NCBI RefSeq assembly: GCF_020991275.1
Contig: NZ_JAJLQY010000003.1
Location: 372,001 to 436,000, forward strand
Origin: Actinocorallia sp. API 0066
GTDB lineage: Bacteria; Actinomycetota; Actinomycetes; Streptosporangiales; Streptosporangiaceae
Length of the DNA: 64,000 nt
Direction of reading: 5' to 3'
This document shows, in pieces, positions 25,331 through 34,562 of the stretch. Made by a program: the position numbers and the translations under genes. Position 1 is the stretch's first letter. Every line of letters begins with the position of its first letter. The notes under the pieces are model-generated. The model was not told the origin of the DNA, made no database searches, and saw only the letters and a list, made by a program, of their open reading frames with translations.

Positions 25331-26398
25331 ATGACCTCCGCAGTCCCGTTCGACCGCCGCCGCCTGCTCGCCACGGCCGCGGCCTCCGCCGCCCTTCTGC
25401 CGCGCGCCTCGAAGGCGTCCGCCGCCCCGCCGCAGGGCCCGTTCCGCATCGACATGCACGCCCACTGCCTTCCGCCGGACTACCGCAAGGCGCTCCTGAA
25501 GGCCGGGTTCCTCACGGTCGGCGGCTACCCCACGCCGACGTGGTCGCCGGAGGCCGCGCTGGAGTTCATGGCGCGGTACCGGATCCAGACCCAGGTCCTG
25601 TCGGTCTCCGACCCGGCGGTGACGTTCCTGAAGGGCGCCGAAGCCCGCAACCTCGCGCGCTATTGCAACGAGTACGCCGCTGCCCTGGTGGCGAAGCAGC
25701 CGACGCGGTTCGGCGCCCTCGCGGTCCTCCCGATGCCCGACGTGGTGGCCTCGCTCGTCGAGATCAGGTACGCCCTGGACGTCCTGAAGCTCGACGGGAT
25801 CGGGCTTCTGTCCTCCTACGACGGCGTCTACCTGGGCGATCCCCGGTTCGAGGTCGTCATGGCGGAGCTGAACCGGCGAGGCGCCTACGTGTTCGTCCAC
25901 CCCGCCGCGCCGCCGCCGGAGAACAAACCGGCCCTCCTCATCCCGGACTTCCTGTACGAGTTCACGTTCGACACCACCCGGGCCGCCACCGCGATGATGT
26001 ACAGCGGCACGATCAAGCGGTACCCGAAGATCCGGTTCCAACTCGCGCACGCGGGCGGCACCGTGCCCTTCCTGGCGAACCGGCTGGCGCTGCTGGAGAA
26101 CATCGGCCTGCCCGACCTCGTCAAGCCCGTGCTGCCGGACGTCTCGGGCCACATCCGCTCCTTCTACTACGACACGGCGCTGAGCCCGGCCCCCTCGGCG
26201 ATGAAGAGCGTCCTGGAGGTCACCCCCCGAGACCACATCGTGTTCGGCAGCGACTGGCCGTTCAGCGCGCTGACCCTGGGTGGCTCCGGTGACCCCCAGC
26301 CGCGCCTGTCGGAGACGTTCTCCGACTCCCAGCGCCTGGAGATCGAAAGATCCAACGCTTTGCGGCAGCTCCCCCGGCTCGCCTCCCTCCTCGCATGA
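25331..26398 (+). CDS. ACMSD-like amidohydrolase with Tat-type signal
   Basis: From the ATG at 25331 the product has 355 residues. The N-terminus FDRRRLLATAAASAALLPRASKASAAPP is a twin-arginine-like signal with an Ala-rich core and an AxA-type cleavage site. The mature part has DMHAHCLPP (HxH), VFVHPAAPP, LAHAGGTVPF and FGSDWPFSA, as in the upstream amidohydrolase. Export of one paralogue and cytosolic location of the other implies use of the same type of substrate on both sides of the membrane. Spacing to the upstream gene is 88 bp. Confidence 0.83.
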   Translation: MTSAVPFDRRRLLATAAASAALLPRASKASAAPPQGPFRIDMHAHCLPPDYRKALLKAGFLTVGGYPTPTWSPEAALEFMARYRIQTQVLSVSDPAVTFLKGAEARNLARYCNEYAAALVAKQPTRFGALAVLPMPDVVASLVEIRYALDVLKLDGIGLLSSYDGVYLGDPRFEVVMAELNRRGAYVFVHPAAPPPENKPALLIPDFLYEFTFDTTRAATAMMYSGTIKRYPKIRFQLAHAGGTVPFLANRLALLENIGLPDLVKPVLPDVSGHIRSFYYDTALSPAPSAMKSVLEVTPRDHIVFGSDWPFSALTLGGSGDPQPRLSETFSDSQRLEIERSNALRQLPRLASLLA

Positions 26399-26539
26399 CC
26401 GGGACGCACGCCCCAGGGAGCGCACTCGATGAACGCGACCAATCCACGGTGCCACGACCCGGACAACCCCGACACCCACGTTCCGCAAACCTTCCCCGAG
26501 CAGTTGTTCGACACCGGTGAAGGGCAGGCCCACCCGGAC

Positions 26540-27037
26540 GCCCAGCCGCTACACCCTCGACAACATGGGGCAACGACCTCGTCCGCTTCGTCCAGGGAGT
26601 CATCGGAAGGCCGACGATCGCGCCCGGGTTCTCCTCCGGCCAGTCGCTGCGCCAGCGCGTCGGCCCGATGTCCGCCCTGCGGAGCAAGCACCTCGGCGCC
26701 CAGTGGAGCGTCGCCGACCGGGAGGGCATGGTCGCCGCCGCGCCCTCCGAACCACCGCCCTGGATGATGTTCCCGTTCGAGGCCGACGGCACGACCGGCG
26801 CCGAACCACCGCGGAACCTCAAGGAGTACGACCCCGAATGGGCCCGCGCCTTCTTGACCGGCACCCTCACGGGCGCCATCTCCGACCTCCAGCTCGCGCG
26901 CGTCCGCGAGATCCTCGCCGCCACCGGCGCCAGCCAGTGGAGTACCTCTCCCTCCCCGACTCCGGCCACTCCCCACACGGCGAAACCCCGCCCTCTTCGC
27001 CTCCGCCCTCACCGCCTGGGCCCAGAAGCTCACCTGA
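26540..27037 (+). pseudogene. Alpha/beta hydrolase, multiply frameshifted
   Basis: Three frames must be joined to read a hydrolase: RYTLDNMG and NDLVRFVQGVIGRPTIAPGFSSG, then SLRQRVGPMSALRSKHLGAQWSVADREGMV and LKEYDPEWARAFLTGT, then PVEYLSLPDSGHSPHG, and finally ALFASALTAWAQKLT ending at 27037. The segment after the expected nucleophile Ser is deleted (SSG runs directly into GQSLRQ). The N-terminal half is also missing. Several independent lesions show decay rather than one sequencing slip. Confidence 0.65.
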
Positions 27038-27190
27038 CCTACGATCTCCGTCTCACCTGAGGCGCGCCGGTCCGCGAACGACACTCGGGTCGTCGCACGG
27101 CCCTGGGCGCAGCTCCACGCGCCCGGACGCCCAGGATCCCACCATGCGCATGACTGCTCCGGTCGACCACGCTCCCCTCCGGAGTCGTCG

Positions 27191-27420
27191 GTGAGCTCGA
27201 AACTGATCGGTGCGGCCGCGGCCGCGGTCCTCGCGCCCATCACCCTCGTCATGGGCATCGGCATCGGGACGGGCAGCTCAGCCACCGCCGACCGGAACGT
27301 GGACTCCACCTGCCTGGAGACCAAGGCTCCCTGGGGCTCTTCCAGATGCGCCCCGGCCAGGGATGGGGCACCACAGCACAGATCACTGACCCGGTCCACG
27401 CGAGCAAGAAGTTCTACTCC
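27191..27420 (+). pseudogene. NlpC/P60- or transglycosylase-type transfer protein remnant
   Basis: A GTG-started frame encodes a signal-like stretch LIGAAAAAVLAPITLVMGIGIG. A shifted frame then gives LGLFQMRPGQGWGTTAQITDPVHASKKFYS, which resembles the lysozyme-like part of cell-wall hydrolases carried by actinomycete conjugative elements. The middle is missing. A short 16-codon frame ends in a GTGA overlap at its start, as expected for the preceding transfer gene. This suggests a former integrative conjugative element. Confidence 0.5.
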
Positions 27421-27429
27421 GCCCCGGCG

Positions 27430-27772
27430 TCCAGGTCCTGTCCGACGGCGGCGACCGCGACGCCTACCGCACCGTCCTGGCAGGTGCCGACCTGGCTCTT
27501 GCGCCGTTCCGCTCGGGCTGCACCTGGTCGATGTCGGTCATCGACTGCCAGGCGCTGGGCGTACCAGTTCTCGCGCCCCGGCTGGGCTGGCTCGCCGGGG
27601 CCGTCGAGGAGCAGTTGACGTTCGACGAACCCGGCGAGGCCGTGAAGATCGTCGAGGAGCTGTTGGCGAGCCCGACCATGTGGCAGGCGGCCTCACGTCG
27701 AGCCGCGGCCTCCACACCCGAGCGCTGGCCCCGGAGCTGATCGCGGCCCGCTACCTGGCGGCGATCGCGTGA
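27430..27772 (+). pseudogene. GT-B glycosyltransferase C-terminal remnant
   Basis: GVQVLSDGGDRDAYRTVLAGADLALAPFRSG and MSVIDCQALGVPVLAPRLGWL form the donor-binding half of a GT4-like glycosyltransferase (the EALxxGxPV-type segment is VIDCQALGVPV). Near 27690 the frame shifts, and the natural end APELIAARYLAAIA lies in another frame, finishing with a GTGA overlap to the next gene. The N-terminal half is absent. Confidence 0.55.
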
Positions 27773-28523
27773 ACCGATTCGACACTGTGTTCCTTTCGGT
27801 GGACGAGCCCCTCGCCGACGAACTGTTCGGCCGGCTCTGCCGCGTGCTCGGCCCCGCCAAGCGCCTCCACGGAGTTCGGCCCATGCGCCGCGCCTACCAG
27901 CTGTGCGCACAGCTGGCCGACACCGAGGAGTTCTTCCTGGCCGACGGGGACTTCGACATCGACCCCGACTTCTACGCCGACGCCATCGACCCCCTCGCGG
28001 AAGGCACATGCATGCGCGTGTGGCAGGCCCGCAACCCCATCAACGGCCTGACCTACGGCTACGGCGGCCTCAAACTGATCCGCGCCTCCGCGCTACGTCA
28101 CCTCGGCGACGCCGTCGACGTTCTCGCGGCTCTGCCGGGCCAGGTCGAGTTCACCGGCACCCCCGCCGGAACCACCCGGATCGACCAGTCCCCCTACCAC
28201 GCCTGGAAGGCGGCCTTCCGGGAGTGCGCGATGCTCGCCCGAGGATGCGAGTACGGAGCCACCGGCCACGCGGCCCAGCAGCGGCGCATCGACGCAGCCC
28301 TGGCGGCCGAGACACCCGTCATCGTCGTGGCCCTCAACGGGATCTGCGACGCCAGCCGCGAGGCGCTGCTGAGGGTGACACGCACTTCCGAGCCTCGGAC
28401 AGCGGAGACCTCGCCGCCGTCCTCGACCGGGCCGCATCCGATCCACCCACCCGCCCGCACCCCGGTGAGGCGACCGGCCTCGGACTCGCCACCCCGGCCC
28501 GAGCGATCGCCCGGCTCGCCGAC
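27769..28523 (+). pseudogene. GT-A-like glycosyltransferase family protein, frameshifted
   Basis: The GTG-started frame reads well for about 200 codons: FDTVFLSVDEPLADELF, FFLADGDFDIDPDFYADAI (acidic metal-binding stretch) and MRVWQARNPINGLTYGYGGLKLI. That last block is typical of small GT-A-like proteins whose members contain VNGLxYGYG. Near 28372 one base seems to be missing, and THFRASDSGDLAAVLDRAA continues in a second frame. I infer a single gene broken once. The family's exact substrate is unknown. Confidence 0.5.
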
Positions 28524-29137
28524 ATGAACGCCCGCCTCACCCTCATCGGGCCGCCCCGCCTCATCAGCCGCGGCCCCTGGCACGAAGCCCTCCACAGCCG
28601 GCTGCGCGACCACCTGCGGGCCACCGCGACCATCGAGCATGGGCCTGGCTGGCACCTCCTGGCGACAGCGACGAGTTCCACACCTGTCCCGCACCGCTGG
28701 ACGAGCAGATCGCCGCCGCCGAAGCCGACGGCCGCCGCGTCGTCGGCGGGGTCCTGGTGGACCGCGTCGCGGCCGACGGACAACTCACCGGCTGGCAGCC
28801 CACCGTCGGCCTCGACGCCACGTACCGGCTGGGAGGGTTCCTCACCCATCGGCTGCTACGAGCCGACCCCCGCAAGATCGTCCTCGCCCACTCCGACGCC
28901 GCCCTCGCACTCGGCAGCCACCGCAGCGGCGCGTGGAAGGAGGAAACCCCGGCCATCCGCGACGAAGCCGCCCGACTGCTCGCGCACCTGGACGCCAACG
29001 ACGGCCGCATCGACACCGCCAACCCCCTGATGGACTGGCGGCCGATCTCCCTCACCGTCCTCCCTTCCTGGTGGCCCGAACTCGCCACCAGGGTCATCGC
29101 CGAATTCCGGCCCCCCGCCGGGGCGGCCCGACCATGA
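28524..29137 (+). pseudogene. GT2-like glycosyltransferase remnant, frameshifted
   Basis: From an ATG at 28524, LTLIGPPRLISRGPWHEALHSRLRDHL leads to a break near 28665. The next frame gives GDSDEFHTCPAPLDEQIAAAEADGRRVVGGVLVDRVA, the DADEF-type metal motif and following helix of GT2-like enzymes, and ends at 29137 with an ATGA overlap to the FkbM gene. The order glycosyltransferases then FkbM suggests a lost surface-glycan or glycopeptide cassette. Confidence 0.5.
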
Positions 29138-29732
29138 CCTTCCCGCGTCCGGGCCTCTGGCGCCGAGCAGGCCGCTGGTACCTGCAACGTTGGCCTGGCC
29201 TTCCCGGACAGAGCCACCTCGCCGGTGCGCTGGACCGCAGCTTCCGAACGGACCCGGTGACGGCGATCGCACGGACCCGCTTCGGCTCAACCGTGCCGGT
29301 CACCACGACCGACCTATCCAGCGGTACGTACACCTGTTCGGAATCTGGGAGCCGAACCTGACCCGCTGGATGTCGAACCGGATCCGCGCAGGCGACACCG
29401 TCATAGATGTCGGAGCCAACGTCGGCTACTTCACGCTCCTGGCCGCCCACCTCACGGGCCCGACCGGGCACGTCGTGGCGATCGAAACCGCCCCCCACTT
29501 CCACAACGCCCTCACCCAGACCATCCACACCAACGGCATCGACGACGTCCTCGACCCCTTCGCCGCACACGGCTTCCACGCCTACCTCCTGACCAACGAC
29601 TACGACGCCCGCAGCTACCCCGACACGATCCGCCGCCCCGAACCGCCCGTCCGTCTCCATCCGCCCTACCCCGACCTCAAGGACCCCACCGACCTGGTGC
29701 TCTCCCGCACCGACACCGACACGCTGCCCTGA
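29134..29732 (+). pseudogene. FkbM-family methyltransferase, frameshifted and deleted
   Basis: The ATG overlaps the preceding stop. After about 60 codons the frame shifts near 29315 to FGIWEPNLTRWMSNRIRAGDTVIDVGANVGYFTLLAAHLTGPTGHVVAIE, the SAM-binding motif I of FkbM methyltransferases. The family's middle (motifs II-III) is missing: after THNGIDDV-like sequence it passes straight to FAAHGFHAYLLTNDYDA, a C-terminal block. The product, if made, would lack the catalytic core. Confidence 0.6.
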
Positions 29733-29735
29733 CGC

Positions 29736-30226
29736 TCAGAATGCGGGCGGCTCCTCGCCCTCACCCGACGGAGGCTCGAACCGCGCGAAGAAGTCGTCCA
29801 GCGCCTCCTCGGTCACCAACAACGCATTCGCGTCGGCCCGCCGGTTGCGCTCGCCCAGTCGCCGCAACAGCTCACCCCGATCGACATCGAAGAACACCAG
29901 CCGCCACCGACCACCCGCAGCCTCCACCAGCCCCTTCACCCGCTCACGATCCGCCTCCGCCACAGACCAGCGTCCAGAACCACATCACGACCGTCCGCCA
30001 CCAGGGCCTCCAGCCTCCGATACACCTCCTCGACCACAGGCGCCTCCAGAGCCCGGTACTCCGACTCGTGGTAGTCGACACCGTAGCGGCCATGCCGAGC
30101 GAAGACCTCCTCATCCACGCTCAGGCGCACCACCCCGCGCTCCTCCAGCAGCTTGGCCAACGTCGTCTTCCCCGACACGGTCAGCCCGACCAGCAACCAC
30201 ACCGTCACCACCACAGCCTCACACAT
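29736..30226 (-). pseudogene. P-loop kinase (AAA_33-like), frameshifted
   Basis: The minus-strand frame from about 30226 reads VWLLVGLTVSGKTTLAKLLEERG (P-loop) and LSVDEEVFARHGRYGVDYHESEYR, as in small ATP-dependent kinases of the AAA_33 type. Near 29960 it breaks after DVVLDAGLWRR. The adjacent frame continues DRERVKGLVEAAGGRWRLVFFDVDRGELLRRLGERN (the lid and base-binding region) to 29736. A one-base frameshift separates the halves. It converges on the FkbM remnant with a 3-bp gap. Confidence 0.6.
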
Positions 30227-30626
30227 CCCAGATCCACCCGCGCCCAGCCGCGCGAAAGCACAGCAGCAACCCGCGCCACCCGCCACAAGGACGCCCGCAG
30301 CCCTCACCTCGTCTACGACGACGGTGTCGCCGTAAAGAAGGAGGAGCGGCCCAGGGGACCGGCTCGGATGGGAGCGCCGCGCAGCACCCCGGACCTCCAC
30401 CCTGCGGCAGTCCATCACCGCCGTCGTCCTCACCAGAGTGCTCTGGCGTGGGAGCCAGAGGGCCGCAGGCTGATCGTGACCCAGGTGTACGACCACCTCA
30501 GCCAGCGCTTCGACGGCGCGCGCGGCTGCCGCCCTCCCACACGCAGGTGTCGGGGTGACGGGTCGGATCGGATCTTGCACCCTGACTCGACGCTACCCCC
30601 GCGCCTGCGCTGTGCTGCTCATGGAT
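30227..30626. other. 400-bp region without a supported gene
   Basis: Open frames on both strands lack ribosome sites and protein-like composition. A plus-strand word PEGRRLIVTQVYDHLSQRFDG near 30450-30515 reads like protein and may be the last trace of another lost gene. Confidence 0.35.
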
Positions 30627-30662
30627 AGAGGCCCCGCTCCCCTAACGGGAGCGACGGCCTCT
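30627..30662. terminator. Strong stem-loop terminator
   Basis: AGAGGCC-CCGCTCCC-CTAA-CGGGAGCG-AC-GGCCTCT folds into a stem of about 15 bp with a 4-base loop and a 2-base bulge. It lies 20 bp beyond the stop of the minus-strand gene at 30683 and probably terminates that operon. No long U-tract is present, as is common in actinomycetes. Confidence 0.65.
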
Positions 30663-30682
30663 GCGGTGACGCGGGGAGTCGG

Positions 30683-31243
30683 CTAGGTTCTGTTGTCCCA
30701 GCTCAACGCCAGCAGGCACCACTGCGGCGAGGTGCCTTCACGCAGGTGCTGCAGGACGGTCTTACCGTGGATCGTCCGGTAGAGGTCAGTGGGCTCGAAC
30801 CCGTTGTCCTGCAAGAGCCGGATGTAGGTGATGTCGAGGGGATGCACCCCCTCCGCCCACCATTGATTCACTCGGTCGACATCGTGGTTGGACAGGAAGG
30901 CCCAGGCCGCGACGACTTCCTCGCGGTCGAGGTCTGTCGTTTCCCACTCGACTTGTTCATCGATGTAGAACCCGATCCGGAGGAGCGCCTTAGCCTTTTC
31001 GCGGTCCTTGTTGGGAGTACCCGAACGCTGCCGCCCCCTCCGCAGCCGTTCGCGCTCAGGGCGGTTGATCCCGAGGGCCCGCAGTTCGTCGTCCGAGATC
31101 TCGGCCTTTGTTCTGGCCGCGAAGCGAGCCGACCGGGGCTTGCGGGCTTTGGTCTTCGCTCCGCCGTCCTGCTTCGGCTTGGGCTTTTGGCCGCCCAGCA
31201 TGAACTCCATGAGGCGCTGGTGCGCGTCGTCTTCTTGCGTCAA
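30683..31243 (-). CDS. Hypothetical protein beside mobile-element regulators
   Basis: The 186-residue product probably starts at a TTG (31243) directly after GGGGGA; no ATG or GTG lies in frame nearby. The N-terminal 75 residues are Lys/Arg-rich and disordered-looking. The rest is a compact helical domain: WETTDLDREEVVAAWAFLSNHDVDRVNQWWAEGVHPLDITYIRLLQDNG and LQHLREGTSPQWCLLALSW. I do not recognise the family. It is last in a minus-strand series with the excisionase-like and XRE genes and precedes a strong terminator. Confidence 0.6.
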   Translation of the reverse strand: MTQEDDAHQRLMEFMLGGQKPKPKQDGGAKTKARKPRSARFAARTKAEISDDELRALGINRPERERLRRGRQRSGTPNKDREKAKALLRIGFYIDEQVEWETTDLDREEVVAAWAFLSNHDVDRVNQWWAEGVHPLDITYIRLLQDNGFEPTDLYRTIHGKTVLQHLREGTSPQWCLLALSWDNRT

Positions 31244-31446
31244 ACATCCCCCTGCGCCAGTGCGAGACTGGCCTCCCAGTATAGAACATCAGTTCGCCTA
31301 CGAGCATCGCCTTCCTAGCGAACGAGCTCGCCGCGATCTGTCGCGACCTGGGATTAACTGGGCGCGCCATCCGCTACGACCGACTCCTGGATCCGCGCTT
31401 CCAAGAGTCCGGACTGGAGACCGGCGTCGAGGTCCGGGAGTGCCTC

Positions 31447-31698
31447 TCAGGCACGCTCTCTAGCCGCGGGGCTCGCGGTCGCAGCCCCCGAGAGATAGGC
31501 GACCAGATCCGCTTCTCGGAAGCGGATCTGCTTGCCGAGTCGGATGGCTGGGATCTTGCCAGCCTCAACAGCGTCGTAGATCCAGCTCTTCTTGGTGCGA
31601 ATGAGTTCGCAGAGCTGGTCCACGTCGAGGAGTCGCAAGCTCTCGTAGTCGCCGTTCGCGGGCCGAGCCCCTGCTTGATTCTCACCAGTCAAGTCCAT
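31447..31698 (-). CDS. Excisionase / AlpA-type HTH protein
   Basis: The ATG at 31698 follows GGGGG closely and gives 83 residues. A MerR-like helix-turn-helix of the excisionase (HTH_17) family spans LLDVDQLCELIRTKKSWIYDAVEAGKIPAIRLGKQIRFREADLVAYLSG. Such proteins act in excision or as regulators of integrative elements. No integrase gene is found in the window, so the element is incomplete or its integrase lies elsewhere. Confidence 0.8.
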   Translation of the reverse strand: MDLTGENQAGARPANGDYESLRLLDVDQLCELIRTKKSWIYDAVEAGKIPAIRLGKQIRFREADLVAYLSGAATASPAARERA

Positions 31699-31772
31699 GT
31701 CCCCCAAAAATCTACACCCACAAGAATACTCAGGTCAACTGCCGCAGACCGGGGCCCCGCACCACGCGTCGA

Positions 31773-32165
31773 CTAACTGGGTGGCAAGCCCTGTAGGGTT
31801 CTCGCGCTCTCAACCATGGTCCGGATGGCGTTCAGGGCCTCCTCGGACAGGCCGTCGGTTCGAATCGCCCGATCGCGCGCCTCGTCCGCCGCCGCGGCAT
31901 CCGGCTCCTCGAAGAAGTAGCTCGGATGCACTCCGAAGAACTTGGCGAGCGCGATGATGTGCTTGTAGGTCGGGTTGTCCTTGGCGCCCTTCCGCAGGCT
32001 GTGTATGTAGCTTGCGGCGATGCTCGGCCCCTCCGTCGTGGCACCGATGGCATCTGCGACGTCTTGGCTGCTGTATCTCTTCTTGCCCGGAGGGGTGACG
32101 GTCTGGAACAGATGCTCCAGACGTTCCGCGAACAAACCCGGTGAGGACGAAGGCGTGTCGCTCAT
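31773..32165 (-). CDS. XRE-family regulator
   Basis: The ATG at 32165 is preceded by GGAGAGG. The 130-residue protein has an XRE DNA-binding domain: KKRYSSQDVADAIGATTEGPSIAASYIHSLRKGAKDNPTYKHIIALAKFFGVHPSYFFEE, the extended form common in actinomycete integrative elements and prophages. The C-terminal part is short and helical (LSEEALNAIRTMVESARTLQGLP). It is 75 bp upstream of the excisionase-like gene and probably regulates the module. Confidence 0.82.
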   Translation of the reverse strand: MSDTPSSSPGLFAERLEHLFQTVTPPGKKRYSSQDVADAIGATTEGPSIAASYIHSLRKGAKDNPTYKHIIALAKFFGVHPSYFFEEPDAAAADEARDRAIRTDGLSEEALNAIRTMVESARTLQGLPPS

Positions 32166-32409
32166 CTGATCTAGCCTCTCCAAGGTTGACGGCTTCCCAT
32201 GGGTGGAGCCTTCCGGGCCGTAAATTCTCTTCAGTGTAGTCCAGGCACCCACCCAACCGCAGGATCAAGCTTGGGCTGGCCGCCGCCAGCGACTGTGCGC
32301 GACCCGGCAGGGAGAGGGTCTCGCCCAGATGACCGCGCCGGTGAGCGGGACGGGGCACTTCGCAGGGATAGCCCCCGGGCTGCCGGACACTGGCGAGTAT
32401 GGTCCGCAT

Positions 32410-33474
32410 ATGCCAGCAGAAGTCGGTCTTTGGAGAGTCGATGGTCCTGTGCCACAGCGGATGGTCTCCTCAGGCATAGGCACCGAACTGGAGCTTGAGC
32501 GGCTCATCGAGCAGGAGCCCGACGTACTCGGCGACCCGGTTCTGGTCGTGGGCCGCCAGGTGGTGACCTCACACAGAAACAGGGTGGACCTGCTGGCGAT
32601 CGACGCCGACGGGGATCTGCATGTCCTGGAGTTGAAAGCGGGACCGGACGCCTCGGAAGGTGGTCGCCCAACTCCTCGATTACGGCTCCTGGGCTGCCGA
32701 CCTGTCGGGGTCAGACATCCGAGCGATCTTCCAGGCATACCGGCCGGAGACGGATTTTGATTCCGCGTTCACCGAGCGGTTCGGTGAACGCCCGCCAGAA
32801 CACCTCAACACCGGCCACAAGCTGACCATCGCCGCCCACGACGCCGACGCCGCGATGAAGCGGATCGTGCAGTACATGAGCACCTACGGAGTACCGGTCA
32901 GCATCCTGTTCTTCCGCTACTACTACGACGACAACCGCCATTACCTGATCCGCAGCCGGCTGTCTGACGAGGATGCCCCTACAGTGCGTCCGTCGACACA
33001 GAGCAAACGCCCGCTGTGGAATGGATCGGACTGGTACGTCGCCCTCGGCGGAAAAACCAGCAAGCGGAGCTGGGACGACGCGCGCCAGTACGGGTTCGTC
33101 TCCGCCGGGGCCCTCCGGCACAGCAGCGCCCTGCGCAAGATCCCGCCTGGGAGCCGGATCTTCGTCCATATCCCCAAGGAAGAGTACGTGGGAGTCGGTG
33201 AGGTCACCGGCGAGGCGGTCATGTTCCCCCACGGTCTCTGGAGATCAACGGGCAGCCGCACCGGATGACGAACCTCCCCCTCAGGGGAACATACCGGCAG
33301 TCCGATGACGAGAAGGAAGCCGAGTATGTACTACCGGTCCGGTGGATACGCACCCGGGCCCGTGAAGAAGCCTTCTGGGTCAAGACCCTGCGTGCCTATC
33401 GCTCCGTCGCCTGCCAAATCACCCACGCCTCCACGATCGAAACCCTCACCACAGAGTTCGGGCTCCAAGACTGA
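32410..33474 (+). pseudogene. PD-(D/E)xK nuclease (NucS/DUF91-like), two frameshifts
   Basis: Frame 1 from the ATG at 32410 reads RLIEQEPDVLGDPVLVVGRQV and RVDLLAIDADGDLHVLELK, a D...ExK nuclease core of the NucS/DUF91 kind. Near 32645 it shifts to KVVAQLLDYGSWAADLSG with FRYYYDDNRHYLIRSRL and GSRIFVHIPKEEYVGVGEVTGEAVMF. Near 33240 it shifts again to a frame with EAEYVLPVRWIRTRAREEAFW, ending at 33474. Joined, the protein would be about 350 residues. It was probably a DNA-binding or restriction enzyme of the accessory region. Confidence 0.65.
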
Positions 33475-33703
33475 AGCCAACCGCCTGGAAGGCCAGAACC
33501 TCCTCCGTTCCACTGCTATCACGCGAAACTCCGCCTTCTGCCGGATCATGCGCACTTCCTGGCAGATGCGCTGGTCGTCAGACGGCGTGCGGGACCGCGT
33601 TCGCCGCCAGGGTCCGCGACGAGCAGCGTCCCTAGAGCTGCTGTGCTCAGCTGCGGGGTGCGTACATGTCCTTCGGTCGGGCGGGGGTTGGTGCAACGGG
33701 AGG

Positions 33704-34363
33704 TCAGGTGGCGGGGTCGAGCAGCTCGTCGATCAGGCCGGCGTGCTCGGCCGCCGCGGTGAGCTCCAGGTGCAGGTACTCCCCGTCCAGGTGGAAACTG
33801 ATCGCCAAGGCAGGGTGGCGACTCTGCTCGGCGACGGCCAAGCCCGCGAGGGTCGCGGCGCGGGCGGCGGGCAGGGTGAGCCGCAGCCCACCCGGGACTG
33901 GCGGGTGGGAGGCTCCGTCCAGGATCGTCCTCCACGGGGACGGGCTCGCAGCAGCGGGGAGAGCCTGGCCAGACAGGAACGGGCAAGCGGGGTCGCATGA
34001 GGTGTGCCGGTCAGGCAGGGCGTCCAAGCGGGCCAGCGCGTCGCGCAGCGAGGCCGTGAACACCTCCAACTGGGCCGCGCGCTGCTCGGCGTCGGCGAGG
34101 CGGCCGTCGATCATCGGCCGCGGATTCGCCCGGACCTGCGAGCACGGCCCGTCCTGCCACACCGCGACCAGATCGCGGATCTCCCCCAGAGCGAGGCCGA
34201 GGTGCTTGGCGGCGCCGATGAACGCCAACCGCTCCAACGCGTCCGGCCCGTAGGTCCGGTATCCGGACGGGGTCCGATCGGCGGGCAGCAGCCCTTCGGC
34301 CTCCCAGTAGCGCGGCGTGGTCGCCGGGATCCCGCTGCGCTCGGCGAGCTGGGAGATCTTCAT
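33704..34363 (-). CDS. MerR-family metal-type regulator with C-terminal extension
   Basis: From the ATG at 34363 the product has 219 residues. The winged HTH is typical (MKISQLAERSGIPATTPRYWEAEGLL, SGYRTY), followed by a dimerisation helix (residues 82-114). Cys74 at the hinge and Cys123-x3-Cys127 after the helix match the cysteine pattern of metal-sensing MerR proteins. An unusual extra domain of about 90 residues follows. A MerR-type operator lies upstream. No metal-resistance gene is adjacent, so the target may be its own promoter or a lost operon. Confidence 0.83.
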   Translation of the reverse strand: MKISQLAERSGIPATTPRYWEAEGLLPADRTPSGYRTYGPDALERLAFIGAAKHLGLALGEIRDLVAVWQDGPCSQVRANPRPMIDGRLADAEQRAAQLEVFTASLRDALARLDALPDRHTSCDPACPFLSGQALPAAASPSPWRTILDGASHPPVPGGLRLTLPAARAATLAGLAVAEQSRHPALAISFHLDGEYLHLELTAAAEHAGLIDELLDPAT

Positions 34364-34385
34364 GGCGACCATGCGCACAGGGTAA

Positions 34386-34407
34386 ACCTTCGACTCGACT
34401 CAAAGGT
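34386..34407. promoter_or_regulatory. MerR-type operator within its promoter
   Basis: On the minus strand a TTGACC -35 box overlaps ACCTT-N12-AAGGT. The inverted repeat fills the spacer before a TTTACCCT region that could act as -10, the layout MerR proteins use to distort the promoter. It lies 23-44 bp upstream of the MerR ATG. Confidence 0.6.
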
Positions 34408-34562
34408 CAAGGCAAAGATCCCCCTCCCCAGGGCGCTCAGACCGAGGTGCCCGCGCACGGGCAGACTGCGCGCCTCGCCACAGCCCTGGGCTGCGTGCAA
34501 GAGCATACTGAGTCTCTGCTGACGAGATGCGTCTTGTGCTTCTCAAAGCTGTGCCATTCTTA

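Noticed and set aside
26540-33474. Frameshifts explained purely as sequencing errors
   Set aside because: Large internal deletions (FkbM core, hydrolase nucleophile segment, NlpC middle) accompany the frameshifts, and interspersed regulator genes are clean. Individual single-base shifts could still be errors.
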